Shown here: one piece after another, positions 1-8,065 of the stretch
Numbering within the stretch: the first letter of the stretch is position 1
Layout of the letters: each line of letters opens with the position of its first letter
The notes under the pieces: generated by a model
Told to the model about the DNA's origin: nothing
The model's database searches: none
The model's input: only the letters and a program-made list of their open reading frames with translations
Source of the DNA: Deltaproteobacteria bacterium
GTDB taxonomy: Bacteria > Desulfobacterota > Desulfobacteria > Desulfobacterales > ETH-SRB1
Length of the DNA stretch: 8,306 bases
Reading direction: 5' to 3'
Assembly: GCA_030611115.1 (NCBI GenBank)
Contig: JAUWQK010000052.1
Coordinates: 1-8,306 of the forward strand
Translations under genes and position numbers: made by a program

Positions 1-12
1 ACGCGTAAAAGC

Positions 13-33
13 AGGGATCAGGGATTAGGGGCA
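13..33. repeat. Short heptamer repeat at window edge
   Basis: Two 7-bp units, AGGGATC and AGGGATT, are followed by a degenerate third, AGGGGCA. The 7-bp periodicity matches the other repeats in this window although the unit differs. It may be one arm of another palindromic element whose partner lies outside the window, but no matching arm is visible here, and so short a repeat could arise by chance. The rest of 1-64 holds no recognisable gene. An AGGAGGG at 57-63 resembles a ribosome binding site but leads only to a very short frame from the ATG at 75. Confidence 0.35.
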
Positions 34-67
34 TAAGCGCTAAGTTGTTTTTGCCCAGGAGGGATTG

Positions 68-193
68 AAAAAAAATGAACGTCGAACATCCAACATCGAA
101 CATCGAATGATGAAATCGCTTCGCTCCGCCAGTTTAAAAATTGGCAGAATACCTTATTCAAAATTCGACGTTCAATGTTCGATGTTCGACGTT
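68..193 (-). terminator. Possible terminator formed by copy 1 behind the synthase gene
   Basis: Read on the minus strand, the 30-nt stem of the palindromic element lies just downstream of the synthase stop codon and is followed almost at once by eight T residues (complement of 68-75). A stem followed by a U-tract is the layout of an intrinsic terminator. The stem is AT/GC mixed with three mismatched positions, and the loop is 56 nt, much longer than usual. It may therefore act instead as an mRNA 3' end stabiliser. This is an inferred secondary role for the repeat. Confidence 0.35.
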
Positions 194-202
194 TATCTTT
201 TA
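68..202. repeat. Heptamer-armed palindromic element, copy 1
   Basis: A 30-nt left arm (78-107) pairs with a 30-nt right arm (164-193) at 27 of 30 positions, around a 56-nt core (108-163). An A-run (68-75) and a T-run (198-201) extend the pairing outwards. Each arm is a run of 7-bp units of the form AAC(A/G)TC(G/C). The core contains AATCGCTTCGCT and AGAATACCTT, both recognisable in copy 3 (8173-8253), and the first also in the half copy inside the synthase gene. The element ends only about 6 bp beyond the synthase stop codon. It has no protein of its own, so any mobility would have to be driven in trans. Confidence 0.85.
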
Positions 203-208
203 ATAGGT

Positions 209-3200
209 TTAAGCATTTGCGGCATCTTTAGTCTTAAATGCCTTAAACAAAGACTCATCCATTGCAGCTTCATAGCCTGTCAGTTGAGCAACAACCACGT
301 TATTCAGATCGAGAAATGTAAAGTCTCCTTTAAATTTGCGTTTGGTAACTTCCCTTACTTCGAGTAATGCCGTAACTCCCTCTGAGGGGAATTTATTTCT
401 ATACTGTCTGTAAGAAGTGCTGTAGGTTGGAAGTGAAACAACCCCCATCTCTTCAAAACACCATATAATTGCCATCTGAAATGCGGAATCCAGAACAAGA
501 GGATCTCCTATCCATTTACTCCTTAAAGGTTCTTTCATCCATTTAACAGGCGAAGGCGCTGAAGAAATACGCGCCAATATGCCTTTTGAAGAACAACTGA
601 TTATTTCTTTTATGCCTCTGAGCGCAACACCATGAAAGAGTATTTTATCGTAAACTTCATCCATACTTCTGAAATAAGCTTTAGCACCCATATAAGCGGA
701 TATATCAAGAATGGGCGGCTGTGAAAATTTATCTGTTAAAATAGCTTTTGCCCTTGTATGAATTACCTCAATGCCGCTTTTTATCCCATCCCTGATTTCA
801 ACATCGACTTCAAAAATAGAACCTTTTTTCCTTGCCTTACCTGTCATGAGGCGAATCAGTTTTTTATTATATCCAATCTTGATTCCATTTAAGATTCTGA
901 TGTCGTCAAGGCCATATAGAAAAAGTCCTGGATTATTATGAAGAGCGCCATGCCCGAGCCATTCAGCCATAAGCGCAAAAGGCACAACCGGATTGCCGTC
1001 TAAGATATGAGATTCAAGAACAGGGCATTCCTCAATATCTATTTCACGTTTAAAGGTAAGAGATAGTTTTTCTTCAGCAGGAATTATATTTCCACCGATA
1101 ACTATTTCCGTGGGATGGTTTTTGTCGCCCATCATTTCATAAAGCATACACATTGAACCGGCATCCTTGGGGATCAGTTCAATTTTATTCTTTTTAAATT
1201 CCCGTTTCAGAGATGGGGTTACCATGCCGCCATCCCATGGCCCCCAGTTTATTGAGACAACTCTGCAATCCGGGCGTAATAATGATTCTTTCCGGGCTAT
1301 TTTGTTTAAAACCTCATTGGCCATTGCGTAATCGACTTGTCCTCTGTTTCCAATTCGTGCAGCAATAGATGAAAAAAGCACAAGATATCTCAAATTATCA
1401 TTCTTTGTTGATTCAAGTAGAGTAAAAAGACCTTTTACTTTGGTATCAAAAACCCGCTCAAATTGATTAATTGTTTTATCTTTTATCAAACGATCATCCA
1501 GCACGCCCGCTCCGTGAATAATACCTTTTATAGGGCCGTGAGCAGATCTGACATCATCTAAAACACGGTTAAGCTGCTCGGGCTTGCGAATATCTGCCGA
1601 AAAGTAGAATACAGATGTCCCATCTTGTCTGAGTTTTTCCAGGTTTCTTGAAATTTCACGATTTGCCATGTGTTTCCTGTAAGCTTTTTCCAACATGACT
1701 GGTGAGGCATTTTGATTGCCGAGTTCATTTTCTAAAATAGCCTTTTTTATAACTGCCTCTTCATCTATGGTTTCAAGCCAGTTTGGTTCGGAAGAGGGTT
1801 CGGGTGATCTTCCGAGGAGAATCAGCGTTGCATCAGTATGTTTTGCAAGAGCTTGAACAGTAGAAGCAGTTATCCCTCTTGCTCCACCTGTAACAACAAC
1901 AACGTCTCCATGGTTGAGGTCAAGCTGAATTTTTTGTGCTGGTTGATAAGGTGATGACTCGAGCTTTAATGTAAATCGTGATCCAGGCGATAAGTTTTTA
2001 TCAAGACCGATTTCAACTGGTACTGAAGGGTCCGGGTTTACAAGTTCAGCAACAACAGCTTTTGCAATGTCTTTATTATCTTCCCAGTCCGGAACAATAT
2101 CTATTGCGCGGCAGCAGACGCTTTCCCATTCTATGGAAGCAGTTTTGGCAAGTGCGGCAAGCCCTCCTGTAACAGCGTTGGCAATGCCTTTTCCTTTAAA
2201 ACCAAAAGCACCGTCCAGGCGGGTTATTGTTGCAAATATCGCTCCACCTTTTGCTGCAGAATCAATCAGGTCGGAAGCCAGATGATTTGTGAGGATAAAA
2301 GCATCTTTTAATATTTTATCATTTTTTTGTTCTTCAGTAGAAAAATCGTTTGCCGCGTTTGTCGGCAGTATCATAAGCCCGGCTGCTTTAGGCAGATCTT
2401 TCTTATTCATTAACGCTTCTTTAGAAATGTGCACGGCATCTATATTTTGTGATTTTAATTCTTCAGCAACAGCTTTGGATAGACCGCTGTTATCATCAGT
2501 AACAAAGATTTTTCTGCCATGGGGAATATCTAACCTGTCTCCTTGCTTATAAGGTTTTTCAACAATTGATACAACTCTTCTGCTGATGTCGGAAATATTT
2601 ATTTCCGGCAATTCATTTTCAGCAGCACGCTTTGGAGATGCAATCGTATTTATTGGCGTATTTATTGTACTGGCTTGAGGCTCATTATTTAAGGAAGTAC
2701 CGGCCAGGTATTCAGCGATCTGGCGGAGAGTTTTCAGGCTTCCCATTATTTCTGGAGAAACAGATTGTATATTGGTCAGTTTTTCTTCAAGAGAAGAAAA
2801 GATTTCTACTCTTTTAATTGAGTCAATACCGAGGTCGGATTCTATATCCATATCAAGCCCGAGCATTTCGCTGGGGTATCCGGTAAGATGACTTACTGTC
2901 TCCAACAGGTTATTTTCGATTTCATGAATATTATCCTGCGAATGGCTGTTTTTGTCTTCCGGGCTTTTATCTTCCGGTTCAATTTCTGTTTGATTCTGAA
3001 TGATATTTTGCTCTCTTAATGAATTTATAACTATCTCTTCTTCGACCCTAAACCCCATTGAAGCCTCAGCAAGACGCTGAGTATTTGCCATCATATTCTG
3101 CAAAGTACGGCTTGATTCGCTTTGGGCTTCCAAAAACTTTTTATGTATTTCAGCAGTCTGCAACTGGAGAGTCTGCATTGATTCCAGGCCTTGCTTAACT

Positions 3201-6200
3201 ACCTGTAAGGCGTTTATAATTAAGTCAGGTTTTTTATTATTATAAAATAGCGAAGCGACATCATTATTCGACGTTCGATGTTGGACGTTCGATGTTGGAC
3301 GTTCATCTTTTAATTTGTTATTATCCATAGTATATTTTTTTCCGGTATCAGTAATACCCTTATCGTGCTCGACAGATATCAGGCTTGAGGGTGGAGTATT
3401 GTCGGGTTTATTTTTTACCTGTTTAACCGGGGCTTCAGGATGTATTTCTTTGTTTTCTGTTTTCCGGCTTTTATAGTTTGCACCTGAAATAGGAATGCTC
3501 ATAAGCTGCTTTCTTGATTCTGAAACAGGCCTTTCCCATTTATTCAGTTCAACCTGCTGACCTATAGAGGCAATACAACAAAGAGTTCTTGCAAGATCAG
3601 CCAATCCGAATTGTTTCCCTGAAGAACAATCTAAAGGAATGGCTTGAAATTTACGGTCGTCTAATATTGATTTTACAAGTCCTGTAAGAACTGATTTGGG
3701 CCCTATTTCTATAAATGTGCGAATTCCCATTTCAAATAGATTCTCAACATTGCTGACAAAATCAACAGGAGATATCAGGTGATCGCCAAGCAGTTTTTTT
3801 ACATGTTCAGAATCATAAGGATATGCTCTGCCGGTTGTATTAGATAAAACCGGTATTTCCGAAGGAGAAATTTTGATCTTTTTTAATGTTTTTTTGAAAG
3901 GTTTTCGAGCGGTTTTAACCAGACTGCTGTGAAAAGCAGCGGCCACGGGGAGCTTTATTGCTTTTAATCCTTCTTTTTTACATATTTTTACAGCGTGGTT
4001 TATTGCTTCAATTGAGCCGGATAGAACGCCTTGATTAGGGCTGTTCTTGTTTGCAAGAATGACATCTGAACCTACTTCTATAACCAGATTCGCAAGTTTT
4101 TCAAGACTTGCCTTTACAGCCAGCATGGCGCCGTTTTTTTGATCTTTATTTTGGCCCGCCGCAGCCATTGAATTGCCCCTTGAAATTGAAAGAAGGAAAA
4201 ATGTGTCTATATCTATCCAGCCTGCTGAACAAAGGGCTGTCAACTCACCGTAGCTATGTCCGCATGTTGCGTCAGGTTTTATGCCGAATTCCTTAAGGAT
4301 ATTGTGCATTGCCAGGCTAACGGCGCCAATTGCCGGCTGAGCAATGTCGGTTCTTCTTAAAGCTTCATCCTGCTCTTTCTTTTCTGTTTTTGTTTGGGCC
4401 TGACAGGGATAGATAAAATCACTTAGCCGTTCAGAATTATTATATTTTTCATTGGCTTTTTCAAGGATGTTAAATGCCTCCGGGAATGTGCAAATTAGAT
4501 CGCGGCCCATTCCTACATATTGGCTCCCCTGGCCTGGAAAGATAAATGCGATTTTACCGGGTTTTTCAGGGCCACCATAAAATATATTCTTCAAATTCCT
4601 GTTGTTTTCTCTATTATTATTTTGCCGGTTTGATTCAATTGAATCCGATGCTTCGCTGAGAAGTCCTGAAAAATCATCAGACGGATTTCCTGAGGAATTA
4701 GATGGTCTTTCAAGAACTAAAAGAAATCTGAATTGATCATCCGGTGAAAATTCTTTTCTGGTTTTTGCTGCTTTAATTGCGAGTTCTTTATATGAGATTC
4801 CTTTATTAATGGAGTTTTTTAACTCGCGGAATTGATTTTCGAGTTCTTTTTTGGTGGAAGCTGATAAAGATATGATTTCAATTGAACCATCCCAGAAAAT
4901 TTCATTTTTATTTTGATTGTATTCTTCAAGTACAATATGGAAATTACTTCCGCCAAATCCAAATGCGCTGACCCCGGACCTGCGCGGGTGTTCTTTTTTA
5001 GAGAACCATGGTATTGTTTCGGTGTTTATGTAAAAGGGGCTGTCGTTAATCCCTAATTTTGGATCAGGCTCGTCAGCTTTTAATGTGGGCGGTAATACTT
5101 TATTATAAAGAGCAAGCGCGGCTTTGATCAGCCCTGCGGTTCCTGCAGCAGCTTTTGTATGACCAATCATGGATTTTACCGAGCCTAATGCGCATGTATT
5201 TATTTTTTGGGATGACCCTTTTGGGGATGATTGGGCGAACAGGCGTTTAAGTGCACTGAACTCAACATTATCTCCGACACGAGTGCCTGTACCATGTGCT
5301 TCTACAAGCTCAATAGAAGCCGGATCAGTATCTGATGACTCATAAGCAATGCGAAGGGCCTCTAACTGTCCTTCCGGTCTGGGGGCATATATGCTTTGCG
5401 CTTTCCCATCGCTTGATGACCCAATACCTCTTATAACGGCATAAATTCTATCGCCGTCTCTTTCAGCATCTTCAAGCCTTTTAAGAACCAGCAATCCTAT
5501 TCCTTCCCCCAGAACAGTTCCGTCCGCATCTTTAGAAAAAGGTCTCGAATCTCCGGTCGCTGAAAGAATGAATGTTTTGGAAAAGCACATGTTCATGAAA
5601 ATATCGTTTAAAGTATCCAGACCTCCAGTGACTACCATGTCCGACCGCCCTGATGAAAGTTCGAGGAGGGAGAGGTAAATAGCTCCCATCGAGCTGGCGC
5701 AGGCTGCATCGACAACACAGTTTGTGCCTCCTATGCCAAGACGGTTGCATATTCTTCCTGCAATAACATTTCCTAACAGACCCGGAAAAGAATTCTCCTG
5801 CCATGATACATATGAGTCGGATATTTTTTTAATAATTTCTTCTGCTTTATCAGGTTCAATCCCTGAATTGTGAAGAGCTTTTCGCCAGATTGGATGCCCC
5901 AGCCTGGCACCCAGCGGAATGGCAAGTTCCTGAGTCCCTGTTGCGCCTAATATTACGCTTGTCCTGCTATGGCTGAAGTCGGCATTTTGTCCATAGCCTG
6001 CATTTTCAAGCGCCATCTTAGCTGCAAGCAGGCCCAGGATTTGGGAGGTATCAGTTGCTTCAAGAGAAGAAGGAAGCATACCGAATTCAGTAGGATCAAA
6101 AGGAACAGCCGAAAGGAACCCCCCTCTTTTACAGTAAATATGGTCTGGTTTTTTTGGATCCTTATCAAAGTAATCGTCAGGAGACCAGTGGGTTTTCGGG

Positions 6201-6337
6201 ATATCAGTAATGCCGTCCTCACCCTTAAAAATTAGACGCCAGTATTCATGTAACCCTGATGCTTTTGGAAAAAAACATCCCATACCAATAATAGCAGTGT
6301 GAATATTCTTGATTGATTTTTTCTTATCAGTACCCAA
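209..6337 (-). CDS. PfaA-like iterative type I polyketide/fatty-acid synthase (KS-AT-ACP-KR-DH)
   Basis: This cytosolic 2042-residue synthase should condense malonyl units on its own carrier domain, then ketoreduce and dehydrate the chain. Domains in order: KS at about 11-475, with Cys213 in DAACASS, His348 in EAHGTGT and His393 in IGHTKAAAG. AT at about 595-905, with GQGSQ at 602-606, Ser695 in GHSYGE and His803 in AAFHS, a malonyl-type pattern. A linker and probable coiled coil follow at about 1040-1100. One ACP lies at about 1140-1215, with Ser1173 in GIDSIKRVEI. The KR at about 1265-1750 has TGGARGIT at 1483-1490, Ser1657, Tyr1670 and Asn1674. A double-hotdog DH at about 1765-2030 has His1777 in HxxxGxxxxP and Asp1950 in DSAFQ. 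PfaA proteins usually run well beyond 2300 residues with several tandem ACPs; here there is one. Residues about 1008-1037 come from a repeat element. The start is TTG at 6335-6337, chosen because AAAGG precedes it and the KS begins by residue 13. It follows the PfaD-like gene by 50 bp. The family is certain; the product is not. Confidence 0.93.
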   Translation of the reverse strand: MGTDKKKSIKNIHTAIIGMGCFFPKASGLHEYWRLIFKGEDGITDIPKTHWSPDDYFDKDPKKPDHIYCKRGGFLSAVPFDPTEFGMLPSSLEATDTSQILGLLAAKMALENAGYGQNADFSHSRTSVILGATGTQELAIPLGARLGHPIWRKALHNSGIEPDKAEEIIKKISDSYVSWQENSFPGLLGNVIAGRICNRLGIGGTNCVVDAACASSMGAIYLSLLELSSGRSDMVVTGGLDTLNDIFMNMCFSKTFILSATGDSRPFSKDADGTVLGEGIGLLVLKRLEDAERDGDRIYAVIRGIGSSSDGKAQSIYAPRPEGQLEALRIAYESSDTDPASIELVEAHGTGTRVGDNVEFSALKRLFAQSSPKGSSQKINTCALGSVKSMIGHTKAAAGTAGLIKAALALYNKVLPPTLKADEPDPKLGINDSPFYINTETIPWFSKKEHPRRSGVSAFGFGGSNFHIVLEEYNQNKNEIFWDGSIEIISLSASTKKELENQFRELKNSINKGISYKELAIKAAKTRKEFSPDDQFRFLLVLERPSNSSGNPSDDFSGLLSEASDSIESNRQNNNRENNRNLKNIFYGGPEKPGKIAFIFPGQGSQYVGMGRDLICTFPEAFNILEKANEKYNNSERLSDFIYPCQAQTKTEKKEQDEALRRTDIAQPAIGAVSLAMHNILKEFGIKPDATCGHSYGELTALCSAGWIDIDTFFLLSISRGNSMAAAGQNKDQKNGAMLAVKASLEKLANLVIEVGSDVILANKNSPNQGVLSGSIEAINHAVKICKKEGLKAIKLPVAAAFHSSLVKTARKPFKKTLKKIKISPSEIPVLSNTTGRAYPYDSEHVKKLLGDHLISPVDFVSNVENLFEMGIRTFIEIGPKSVLTGLVKSILDDRKFQAIPLDCSSGKQFGLADLARTLCCIASIGQQVELNKWERPVSESRKQLMSIPISGANYKSRKTENKEIHPEAPVKQVKNKPDNTPPSSLISVEHDKGITDTGKKYTMDNNKLKDERPTSNVQHRTSNNDVASLFYNNKKPDLIINALQVVKQGLESMQTLQLQTAEIHKKFLEAQSESSRTLQNMMANTQRLAEASMGFRVEEEIVINSLREQNIIQNQTEIEPEDKSPEDKNSHSQDNIHEIENNLLETVSHLTGYPSEMLGLDMDIESDLGIDSIKRVEIFSSLEEKLTNIQSVSPEIMGSLKTLRQIAEYLAGTSLNNEPQASTINTPINTIASPKRAAENELPEINISDISRRVVSIVEKPYKQGDRLDIPHGRKIFVTDDNSGLSKAVAEELKSQNIDAVHISKEALMNKKDLPKAAGLMILPTNAANDFSTEEQKNDKILKDAFILTNHLASDLIDSAAKGGAIFATITRLDGAFGFKGKGIANAVTGGLAALAKTASIEWESVCCRAIDIVPDWEDNKDIAKAVVAELVNPDPSVPVEIGLDKNLSPGSRFTLKLESSPYQPAQKIQLDLNHGDVVVVTGGARGITASTVQALAKHTDATLILLGRSPEPSSEPNWLETIDEEAVIKKAILENELGNQNASPVMLEKAYRKHMANREISRNLEKLRQDGTSVFYFSADIRKPEQLNRVLDDVRSAHGPIKGIIHGAGVLDDRLIKDKTINQFERVFDTKVKGLFTLLESTKNDNLRYLVLFSSIAARIGNRGQVDYAMANEVLNKIARKESLLRPDCRVVSINWGPWDGGMVTPSLKREFKKNKIELIPKDAGSMCMLYEMMGDKNHPTEIVIGGNIIPAEEKLSLTFKREIDIEECPVLESHILDGNPVVPFALMAEWLGHGALHNNPGLFLYGLDDIRILNGIKIGYNKKLIRLMTGKARKKGSIFEVDVEIRDGIKSGIEVIHTRAKAILTDKFSQPPILDISAYMGAKAYFRSMDEVYDKILFHGVALRGIKEIISCSSKGILARISSAPSPVKWMKEPLRSKWIGDPLVLDSAFQMAIIWCFEEMGVVSLPTYSTSYRQYRNKFPSEGVTALLEVREVTKRKFKGDFTFLDLNNVVVAQLTGYEAAMDESLFKAFKTKDAANA
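3227..3314 (-). repeat. Half copy of the palindromic element inside the synthase gene, translated in frame
   Basis: Five exact 7-bp units fill 3269-3303 (on the coding strand alternating AACGTCC and AACATCG, ending AACGTCG). They are followed on the coding strand by TCGCTTCGCT and an AT-rich stretch ending AACCT, which matches the core of copy 1. The outer flank 3298-3314 equals 188-204 except for one base. The second arm is missing. The segment encodes about residues 1008-1037, including DERPTSNVQHRTSN, in which TSN recurs after seven residues because three heptamers make seven codons. The site lies in the non-catalytic linker between AT and ACP, just before the coiled coil, so an insertion there is likely tolerated. 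The reading frame continues intact. Confidence 0.85.
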
Positions 6338-6345
6338 TTGTTATA

Positions 6346-6350
6346 CCTTT
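6346..6350 (-). promoter_or_regulatory. Ribosome binding site of the synthase gene
   Basis: AAAGG on the minus strand ends 8 nt before the TTG codon at 6335-6337. No ATG or GTG lies in frame between here and the first conserved KS residues, so this site decides the choice of the TTG start. The match to the Shine-Dalgarno core is modest, which together with TTG suggests low to moderate translation. Confidence 0.55.
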
Positions 6351-6355
6351 ATAAG

Positions 6356-6387
6356 CGGTTCACGGTTCACAGTTCAACCGTCAACCG
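6356..6387. repeat. Compact heptamer hairpin between the two operon genes
   Basis: The 12-nt arms 6356-6367 and 6376-6387 are complementary at 11 of 12 positions with an 8-nt loop. The whole segment 6356-6390 parses into five 7-bp units: CGGTTCA twice, CAGTTCA, ACCGTCA and ACCGTTA. The last unit includes the stop codon of the PfaD-like gene. It resembles the arms of the larger elements in having 7-bp periodicity and dyad symmetry but has no core. In mRNA it would form a stable hairpin 5 nt upstream of the synthase ribosome binding site. It could therefore modulate relative expression of the two genes or protect the upstream mRNA. It lacks a following U-tract, so it is unlikely to terminate transcription. 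Confidence 0.7.
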
Positions 6388-8010
6388 TTATTTAAGTAGC
6401 TCCAATATTTCTGAAAGCTTTATTGGAGATATTTGGCCGATATTATTCGGCAGCGCAATTTTCTGGCTGCAAAGCCAGTTTGCGCGCGTTGCAACAGCAG
6501 CTCCAAAAAGGAGGTTCATTGCAACTGTCACTGTTTCCCTGTTTTCATACTTTTCAAGAAAGGACCCTTTTACCCATTCATTAAAAGCGCCTATGGCCGG
6601 ACCACACCATATTTGATAATCGATTTTTCTTGAAAGATCGCCTGTTATTGCCCAGTTTGAACTGCGGCCAAGGTATGAACGAAATATCAGAGCCATCTTG
6701 TGTTTTGGATCTTTTTCAGCCCGGATTATCTGGTTTGGATTATTTTCAACAAAAAACTTCTTTGTATTCTCCCATTCATCTTTTAAACTGCATTGGAAAA
6801 AATCTTTTTCCAGTATTTTTCTTTGAATCTCAGGTATATTTTCAAGTCTGTCATATCTACAGTAAAAATCGTACAGTTTTGCAGCGCGAAACGGAAACAT
6901 TGTACCGCGTTTTAATACCTGAACTTTTACACCCATTTCAAACATATCTGCTGCAGGAGCCATAGTTACGTCCGCCTGTCTGGCCTCTGCGAGCATTTGA
7001 CGAACAGCTTCCGATGTGCCGGCTTCAACACAGGCCTGGTTGATAGAGCCGGTTAAAATATAGGCGGCCCCCATGGAAAAGGCCGCCGCCGCTGCTGAGG
7101 GTGTAGCAATTCCACCGCCAAGTCCCACAGAAAGAGGCCTTTTATACTTATATTTTTCAGCAAGCTCATCACGAAGCGCAATTATTGTCGGCAATAGAGA
7201 AAGAGCCGGCCTGTTATCGGTGTGTCCTCCTGAATCCGCTTCTGCGGTCATATCATCTGCCACCGGTATCGACCCTGCAAGAGTTGCTTCTTCTCTTGTA
7301 ATCATATTTTTGTCGACAAGTTGATAAAGTATTTTATCAGGCGGCGGCGAAAAAAATTTTCCGGCAATTTCGATTCTCGATACTTTTGCAATAATTTTAT
7401 TCGGACATACTATATTATCATTGGAATCACGATGGATTCCTTTTACACGGAAATAAACGAGCGGCAGAGTAATTTCAAGATATGCCGAGGCACTTATAAG
7501 TCTGATTCCCCGCTTTAAATACAAATCAACTATCGCTGATTCAAGATCCGGATTGTTGGGACTGTTTATAAGGTTAAACCCAAAGGGATGGTTATTCATA
7601 TTATTTTGAAGTCTATCGACAGCAGACTCTATTTCATCAAGGGAAAGGCCTGCCGCTCCAAAAAATCCCATCATTCCGGCGCGTCCTGTTTTTTCAACCA
7701 TTTCAACTGATGTAATGCCATTGGCCATTGCTCCTGCAATATATGCATAACGAAGATTGTGTGACTTTTTGAAGTATGGATCACCAAGGTTTTCCGGATG
7801 GAGCGGGGGAGCATATGCATATAAAGGAAAGTGGTTATTATTTGATTCTAATATATTTCCTATAGTTATAGTGCCATCCCGGGAGACGGCAATTCCCCCG
7901 TCTATACCTATCAAAAATACAGGATCAGTTACTTTTAATATCGAGTCCTTTATGGCATTATCGCCAACTTTCGGCTCAAAGTTTCCTTTTGTCCACCAGT
8001 TGTTAGTCAT
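6388..8010 (-). CDS. PfaD-like FMN-dependent trans-acting enoyl reductase
   Basis: The 540-residue protein belongs to the PfaD branch of the nitronate monooxygenase (2-nitropropane dioxygenase) TIM-barrel fold. In PUFA and related secondary-lipid synthases PfaD reduces the enoyl intermediate on the carrier protein in trans, so here it should supply the step missing from the adjacent synthase. Visible signatures are a flavin/phosphate-binding stretch EADSGGHTDNRP (257-268), GLGGGIATP (296-304), TGSINQACVEAGTSE (320-334), MAPAADMFEMGVK (350-362) and, in the C-terminal PfaD-specific region, DYQIWCGPAIGAFNEWVKG (464-482). Length is normal for the family. ATG at 8010 is preferred because residues from there on fit the PfaD N-terminus. 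A TTG at 8082 would add 24 unconserved residues, and neither start has a clear ribosome binding site. It is the first gene of the probable operon, 50 bp ahead of the synthase. Confidence 0.93.
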   Translation of the reverse strand: MTNNWWTKGNFEPKVGDNAIKDSILKVTDPVFLIGIDGGIAVSRDGTITIGNILESNNNHFPLYAYAPPLHPENLGDPYFKKSHNLRYAYIAGAMANGITSVEMVEKTGRAGMMGFFGAAGLSLDEIESAVDRLQNNMNNHPFGFNLINSPNNPDLESAIVDLYLKRGIRLISASAYLEITLPLVYFRVKGIHRDSNDNIVCPNKIIAKVSRIEIAGKFFSPPPDKILYQLVDKNMITREEATLAGSIPVADDMTAEADSGGHTDNRPALSLLPTIIALRDELAEKYKYKRPLSVGLGGGIATPSAAAAAFSMGAAYILTGSINQACVEAGTSEAVRQMLAEARQADVTMAPAADMFEMGVKVQVLKRGTMFPFRAAKLYDFYCRYDRLENIPEIQRKILEKDFFQCSLKDEWENTKKFFVENNPNQIIRAEKDPKHKMALIFRSYLGRSSNWAITGDLSRKIDYQIWCGPAIGAFNEWVKGSFLEKYENRETVTVAMNLLFGAAVATRANWLCSQKIALPNNIGQISPIKLSEILELLK

Positions 8011-8047
8011 TTTGTAACGTATAAGGATATTGCTATTTATTCGATAA

Positions 8048-8065
8048 ATTTCAAGCTGTTGAAAT
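8048..8065. promoter_or_regulatory. Perfect 7-bp dyad in the leader of the PfaD-like gene
   Basis: ATTTCAA and TTGAAAT are exact inverted repeats around GCTG, giving an 18-bp dyad 38 bp upstream of the ATG at 8010 and downstream of the candidate promoter. It could be a repressor operator or a small mRNA hairpin. The region is very AT-rich, so a chance dyad of this size is quite possible. No regulator family can be assigned. Confidence 0.35.

Noticed and set aside
65..367. Plus-strand open frame of 100 codons with AGGAGGG just upstream
   Set aside because: The frame is open because the palindromic repeat lacks stops, and its second half runs antisense through the synthase 3' end. The AGGAGGG is only 1 nt from the TTG at 65, and the better-spaced ATG at 75 stops after 11 codons.
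2790..3060. Additional tandem ACPs in the synthase
   Set aside because: Only one DSIK-type phosphopantetheine site (Ser1173) is present; the stretch before it is linker and coiled-coil-like sequence with no second motif.
3269..3303. Possible CRISPR or minisatellite array
   Set aside because: The units are 7 bp with no spacers, and they belong to the arm of a dispersed palindromic element.
5532..5804. Overlapping frames on both strands across the synthase and reductase
   Set aside because: They have no recognisable motifs and lie entirely within the two well-supported genes in other frames.
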